Positions 59,335 to 64,000 of a DNA stretch of 64,000 nucleotides are shown here, one piece after another. The notes under the pieces are model-generated. The model was not told where the DNA came from. It did not search any database and saw only the letters and a program-made list of their open reading frames with translations. Position 1 is the first letter of the stretch, and every line of letters starts with the position of its first letter. The position numbers and the translations under genes are program-made. The stretch spans positions 50,565,882 to 50,629,881 of the forward strand of contig CM064430.1 of assembly GCA_032690845.1 (NCBI GenBank), given 5' to 3'. Source of the stretch: Eleusine coracana subsp. coracana. Taxonomy: Eukaryota; Streptophyta; Magnoliopsida; Poales; Poaceae.

Positions 59335-60799
59335 ATGTGCTTGTTGGTCGTTACTACGCACCCACTTATATACCGCAAGAGTACGATGTACAATTGTAGC
59401 ACTTTTTCCCTTAGAGTATTCCAAGGTATTATCGAACCACTGAGACCTTAGTGATAATTAAACAAAACTAATAGTAAAAGATCTAATCAAGGCTACTGTC
59501 AAGTTCAGGTTGTATGAAGGGGAGACTGGCCAGCGCAAAGGTTCACCAGACAGCAATTCTGTTGTTGCGCCGATCGGCGTAGGGTTGAGCCGATCGGCAC
59601 TGTTGCGGATCTAAGTTATTGAGCCGATCGGCACAGGTGTTGAGCCGATCAGTACTGTTGTGGATCTAAGTTATTGAGTCGATCGGCGTAGGTGTTGAGC
59701 CGATCAGTACACCAGCGAAGTTGAACTAGAGTGCAAGTCAAAGCCAAAGCTAAAGCTTTCCGAGCGGCTCCTGATTTATCGTTGCCGAGAGGAAACCCTT
59801 AATCACGCGAGTATCTTACCCTACTCAACTATCCAATAGTGCTGCGCAGGTTTAGTGTTGTCACCGCTAAACCACACTACCGGCATCATCAAGCAACCAT
59901 AATCAATATAATATTTGAATACTATCCTAATCACCACGATTAAAGATAATATCAACTTACTTAGTCTAGAACTAAGCAATGAGAATAAGCACATGCATGA
60001 TCATAGAATCAAGATAGACAAATCACCAAAACCATCATCAACATATTTAATCATCCTTGAGATACATAGAGTAAGATTTATTACCGTCGAGATGGCCTAC
60101 CTTGACGGATCAACTCTTACACCAATGGTTCTTGAAACTCAACTAGAGATCTATTCTAACGGGGCAAGCCCCGGTGGCTCTAACTCACGAATCTGTTGTC
60201 CCTCTGTTGCCTCCTCCTCGGGGTTTCTTATCGCGGCTAGGGGTTACAAGTATATATAGGGGTTCTACTCGTGAAGGACTCGGTTTCTAGCAAATAAGTC
60301 AGTTGTGCCGATTGGCACAAGCCGTGTTCTCTCTGGTTTTTGCTCCGAGTCGGTTCCTCTGTCTTCCACAGCTGCCATGTGGGCCTTTTCCTTTGAGATA
60401 AAGTCTTGTACCGCATGATGAGATCTTGAAGTTCCATAAATCTTCTAAGCAAATATCTTCAAGTGTCTTACGCAGATAAACTTCCATAAACATCAGATAA
60501 ACTTCCATCGGAATGAGCCTTGGTCACTTCTATGGGGCCAAAATACCCTTGCGCCGATCGGCTCATGAGCTGCGCCGATCGGCGCACTGGGCTTCTTTAG
60601 TGCTTTTTGTTGGTTCTAGACTCCTGTCTTGTCCAGCATCACTTTAATAACCAATTTTACCTGTTTCTGCAATAAAGCTCCAAAACAACGTATATACAAA
60701 TATATAGGTAATATCATAGGTAAATGGCCTAAATTAGTATCAATTATACTCTAATTGGGGTGATATTCACATATAAAGGGGCACTTGGGAAGTGCCAAC
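59335..60799 (-). repeat. 3' LTR of an Athila/Tat-like gypsy element
   Basis: On the minus strand the LTR opens TGTTGGCACTTCCCAAGTG next to a polypurine tract and probably ends CCAACAAGCACA at 59335, though an end at 59452 (AATTATCA) is also possible. It contains the GCCGATCGGC minisatellite. The matching 5' LTR lies outside the window, so the target duplication cannot be checked. Confidence 0.65.
59566..59715. repeat. GCCGATCGGC palindrome minisatellite
   Basis: A ~55-bp unit (TTGAGCCGATCGGCACTG, GGATCTAAGTTATTGAG, CCGATCGGC, AGGTG) is repeated twice with partial units either side. The 10-bp perfect palindrome occurs at 59569, 59589 and 59623, with one-to-two-base variants at 59643, 59678 and 59699. 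Further perfect copies are at 60553 and 60574. Confidence 0.85.
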
Positions 60800-60812
60800 A
60801 GTTCCCCCACAC
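60800..60812 (-). promoter_or_regulatory. Polypurine tract of the gypsy element
   Basis: The minus strand reads AAGTGTGGGGGAAC and runs straight into the LTR start TGTTGG. This fixes the element on the minus strand. Confidence 0.75.
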
Positions 60813-62175
60813 TTAAACCTTTACTTGTCCCAAGTAAAATAAAAGAGAGAAAAATCAAAGAACATACTCTTCTTATCATGAACGATATCTTAAATTTGCA
60901 AATGTTGAGCATTGTTCTATTGTAGTGTATTTCATATTAGTATTCAGCAAAATAATTCAAATATAGGCATAAAGCTCAAAGTTTCTCTCCAAAGTAAAAG
61001 ATCATGTCCAACTCACAAATTATAACTTTTCCACACATGTAAATCACTTAAAAGATTGTTGTGAATATAAAGAATCTATCTTCCAAATAATCCAAGGCAA
61101 TAACTCATCTTTCAACCTATATACTACACCATAATGATCAAATAATATTAATGTAAGGCTTATATGAGTAGCTTGGTAAAATAATTCAAGGATTGCAAAC
61201 ATAAATCAACAATATATTGTAAAGCTAGGAGATTATTCTTTATTGGAATTACAAAAACTTAACAAGATGGCCAAAGAAAATTTAGGAAAGGACTCACACT
61301 TTGGATATGTGGACATGTGCATCAAAAATTTAATCTTGGAAGAAAAAGGAACTCCCATTATCAGATTGCACATGGTTGAAATGATTCATGACTATATTAG
61401 AATGGATTTCGAGAATAATCATGTCATATACCACCCCTCCCACACACTTAAAATTTTGCTAGTCCCTTAGCAATCAACAGAGCATTTTTTTTACTCTCTG
61501 CTTCGTCGATCGGTTCAAAACGGCGCTGATCGGCTCTCAACCTGAATTTATCAGCTTTTGTTGGTATTTGATTCATCTGGCTTCAAAATTTATTCAAAGT
61601 TCAAATACAGCCAGAAACATAGGATGTGGTCAAGGAATGATACTCAACAAGACTTTGTTTTTAAAATAGAATACTCAGCAGAATTGGAGATTTGTATGAG
61701 TAATTCAAGGCCAAAAGGATACACAAGGATTTGGCCATCCTAGTAAAGTTCATACAAAAAGAATTAAAACCTAACCAAACTCTACCATCAATTTAATGTT
61801 TATCTTCATATCAAAGGTTCATGAGTATTGCTCAAAATATGGCATTGGTAGGTGAGGATTTTGGAAATAATAAATTCCAAAGTTCATAACATAAAAATTT
61901 ATTTATAAAAAGATTGGTACTAAGTTAACATCACGAATTGGACAATGCAAATGAAGCACATGGGTATTCAGAATTGCTCCACATAAGAAATATTTGTTGA
62001 ATAATCATTAAGTGTAAGTTTAAAATTTTATTCAATGCTCAACATTATTTGATCTTCATCAACACTTTTCAAGAAAGAATAGGTAATTCAATTCTTCTAA
62101 AAGAGCATAACCGCCACCATTATATTAAGATCGAAACTTGAATACATGGTGATGATTTTTGCACACACTTGCATT
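60813..62175 (-). other. Gypsy internal region between extra ORF and LTR
   Basis: AT-rich, no coding homology. A second PPT-like block (minus strand AAGTGTGTGGGAGGGG) lies at about 61435-61450. Long 3' untranslated internal regions are usual in Athila/Tat elements. Confidence 0.55.
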
Positions 62176-62275
62176 AAAATAAAACTACTACTAACACACA
62201 TGCATGAAAATAAAACTACTACTAATACACCTGCATAAAAATAAAACTACTACTAATACACCTGCATGAAAATAA
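62176..62275. repeat. 31-bp tandem repeat, about three units
   Basis: Units of AAAATAAAACTACTACTAA followed by TACACCTGCATG repeat with few changes. They lie just downstream of the extra ORF on the minus strand. Confidence 0.85.
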
Positions 62276-62398
62276 ACACACCCGATACATGGTTTCCTAA
62301 CCCGTTCACACACACATAAGCAAATAAAGAAAAAGATTGCAAAAGATAAAAGAAAACACAAACCGAGAAACCGATACATATGCCCACTCCTAGGCACT

Positions 62399-63955
62399 CT
62401 AATCAAGCGGAGGTGGAGACGATGGCAGATCAAAGCCATAGCACCGCGCCTTGAGTCGCTCAAACTCCTCCACGTGCTCGATGTGGTGCATGTTGTTGTC
62501 GAGGTACCCCTGCATGGGCATGAAGAAGTCTGTACCGGGCACCGGAGGCACCACAGGTACCCGTCCTTGGTACCTATAGTCAACGCCTGTGCTGAAGTAG
62601 GGTGCGCCGACCGGCGCGCCGCCTGCGTTGACCGGCACAGTGGGCTGTGAACCGCCCGCTGCGTCGCTCCATCCTGTCTGATACTGCTGAGGCACTTGGC
62701 GTGACCCCCATGAGTTCCACTCACTGATGGCTGTTGTAGATGTCGCCGGTTGTCGAATCCACCCACGGCGGTCCCTGAGAACTTGACCCCCCTCCAGGAG
62801 ACCTTCCTTAAGCCAGTTTCCTCCCTCTAGCTTGCGAGGGAGAAAAACTCCTAGCTCCGCACATGGGAGCCTAATGTTGGTGCCGCCGACATGGAAGCCG
62901 GCGCGAACACTTCCCGTGACAATGTTGCCATGAGTCATATTCTCGCCGATCTCTGTCGCGAGCTCCCACTTGTCTTCGTGTCCTCCCGGTCCGTCGTCAC
63001 CGCAGACGTGGGCTGTCAGGCATTGAAGATAGCTCCCAAAGGCCAACTTCTTGCTCTTCTTGTCCCTCTTCTCGAACCAACCCCGCACCATCACCGACAT
63101 AGGGTTGCAGTGAGACGAGCTTATGATGGTGTTGAATAGCAACCACAAGTCCGCATCGGTGATGTTGCTAGAGTCAACCGTGTCGCATGTGCACGCCACC
63201 AACCACCAATGGAAGGTTTGAATGGTCGGGTTATGGATGTTGTCGCGCTTCATCTCTTCGACGAACGAGAGCCGCCTCCAAAAGGAGTCCAACTCCCCAC
63301 ATCCCAAGATGCCGGCTACATCGGCGTTGGTGTCAAAGTCGAAGGCTTGAGCCGCCGCCTCCATGGTCACCATGTAGCTAATGTCATGGACGCGGAAGTT
63401 GATGGCCTCGTTGCCGTAGTCATCGGAGCCAATCCTCATTGTAGAGGCAACCTCGGTAATGATGTCGATGTTGAAGTCCATGGGGAGATGGTTGAAGTCC
63501 ACCCAACCGAGATTGTCTAGCATCCTCCTTATATCCTCCCACATGCCGATCGTGGTGAGGAAGGTCTCGTCCATATCAAAGTTGGGGACGAACCTTCCCC
63601 TCACTGCGAGGTAGTGTTGCTGTTCCTCCGTGCTCAGGAGAGTAAAGCCCTCCTCCACCATGCACGGCACGAATGTCGGCGATGGTGGTGATCTGGGAAC
63701 CCCACGGCTTCCCACCGTTTGGCTCCTCGTAGCACGCCCCGTCGGAAGGGGCGCACCGAAGACGGAGTGGCGGGCGCGGATCTCGTATGTTGCCGCTACC
63801 AAGTCGGTGGATGCACCACCCACCGACATGTCACCGCAAGTGCCGGAGCCCCCCCTAGCCGAGGAGTCACCACTCGGTTCACCACTGCCGCCTGAACTGC
63901 TTCCCCGGCGTAGCCTCTTGCCCAACTTGCCGATGGAGGAGCGGAGACGATCCAT
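62399..63955 (-). CDS. Extra ORF of an Athila/Tat-like gypsy retrotransposon
   Basis: A continuous 518-aa frame lies in the same strand as, and upstream of, the element's PPT and 3' LTR. This is where Athila/Tat gypsy elements keep an additional (often called env-like) ORF. The N-terminus is basic and Ser/Gly-rich (LGKRLRRGSSSGGSGEPSG). Residues 115-360 hold a folded-looking block (FDMDETFLTTIGMWEDIRRM, HNPTIQTFHWWLVACT, DLWLLFNTIISSSHCNPMSV) resembling the plant retrotransposon protein family that includes Athila ORF-1. The C-terminus is Gly/Pro/Gln-rich. No signal peptide or membrane span is evident, so an envelope role is not supported. The start at 63953-63955 is the first Met. Pol would lie beyond 64000. 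Confidence 0.65.
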   Translation of the reverse strand: MDRLRSSIGKLGKRLRRGSSSGGSGEPSGDSSARGGSGTCGDMSVGGASTDLVAATYEIRARHSVFGAPLPTGRATRSQTVGSRGVPRSPPSPTFVPCMVEEGFTLLSTEEQQHYLAVRGRFVPNFDMDETFLTTIGMWEDIRRMLDNLGWVDFNHLPMDFNIDIITEVASTMRIGSDDYGNEAINFRVHDISYMVTMEAAAQAFDFDTNADVAGILGCGELDSFWRRLSFVEEMKRDNIHNPTIQTFHWWLVACTCDTVDSSNITDADLWLLFNTIISSSHCNPMSVMVRGWFEKRDKKSKKLAFGSYLQCLTAHVCGDDGPGGHEDKWELATEIGENMTHGNIVTGSVRAGFHVGGTNIRLPCAELGVFLPRKLEGGNWLKEGLLEGGQVLRDRRGWIRQPATSTTAISEWNSWGSRQVPQQYQTGWSDAAGGSQPTVPVNAGGAPVGAPYFSTGVDYRYQGRVPVVPPVPGTDFFMPMQGYLDNNMHHIEHVEEFERLKARCYGFDLPSSPPPLD

Positions 63956-64000
63956 CCGCGAGGATTGCGGAACGTGTGTGAGATCGTGGGTAGTGGGGAA

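Noticed and set aside
62176..62275. Possible CRISPR-like array
   Set aside because: Contiguous 31-bp tandem repeat without spacers, in a plant retrotransposon.

Overview
This window looks like nuclear DNA from a grass (Poaceae), most likely Oryza or a close relative. The basis is the mix of grass-type mobile elements (Ty1/copia, Ty3/gypsy, CACTA, Stowaway, Tourist/Harbinger, tRNA-derived SINE, LINE), an F-box/LRR/FBD gene and a WGA-like hevein-domain lectin gene. The genus is inferred from family resemblance, not proven. Real genes are few: most of the 64 kb is nested transposons and a young tandem duplication.

Layout. 1-860: GC-rich sequence I cannot assign. 861-7790: complete but inactive minus-strand copia element with two 510-bp LTRs, PBS, PPT and a perfect TTTAA target duplication. 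7925-12555: decayed plus-strand copia whose reverse transcriptase is split by a 1.2-kb CACTA element (3-bp ATA duplication). 13988-14324: SINE. 14917-15495: intact three-domain hevein-like chitin-binding protein gene (minus). 15.8-20.5 kb: CACTA relics, a small CACTA element, a local duplication, a second SINE-like piece and a Tourist-like element.

20.86-43.2 kb: three tandem copies (A, B, C) of a block holding an F-box/LRR/FBD gene followed by the 3' half of a LINE. Only copy B keeps all three exons (30211-34192, predicted 480 aa). Copies A and C keep exons 2 and 3 but each lost exon 1 through a different deletion. The A/B junction carries a stray ~70-bp piece of the lectin gene promoter. 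Copies B and C share a Helitron-like insert missing from A; A has its own later LINE insertion.

42.0-47.0 kb: the minus-strand LINE, split by a solo LTR, followed by a second solo LTR of the same family; both have perfect 5-bp target duplications. 47.0-52.0 kb: Harbinger-type, Stowaway and CACTA elements and a LINE stub. 52893-56082: a single-copy-looking gene encoding a PIF/Harbinger transposase-derived protein. Its frame is open for 460 codons, yet all three catalytic acidic positions are replaced (Gly, Asn, Gln), as expected of a domesticated ALP1-like protein. It has a probable upstream exon with consensus splice sites. I consider this the most interesting object in the window.

58050-59312: broken GRF-type zinc-finger gene. 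59335-64000: the 3' end of an Athila/Tat-like gypsy element on the minus strand, with its LTR (GCCGATCGGC-rich minisatellite), PPT and a 518-aa extra ORF; the rest of the element lies beyond the window. No CRISPR, rRNA or intact tRNA gene was seen.
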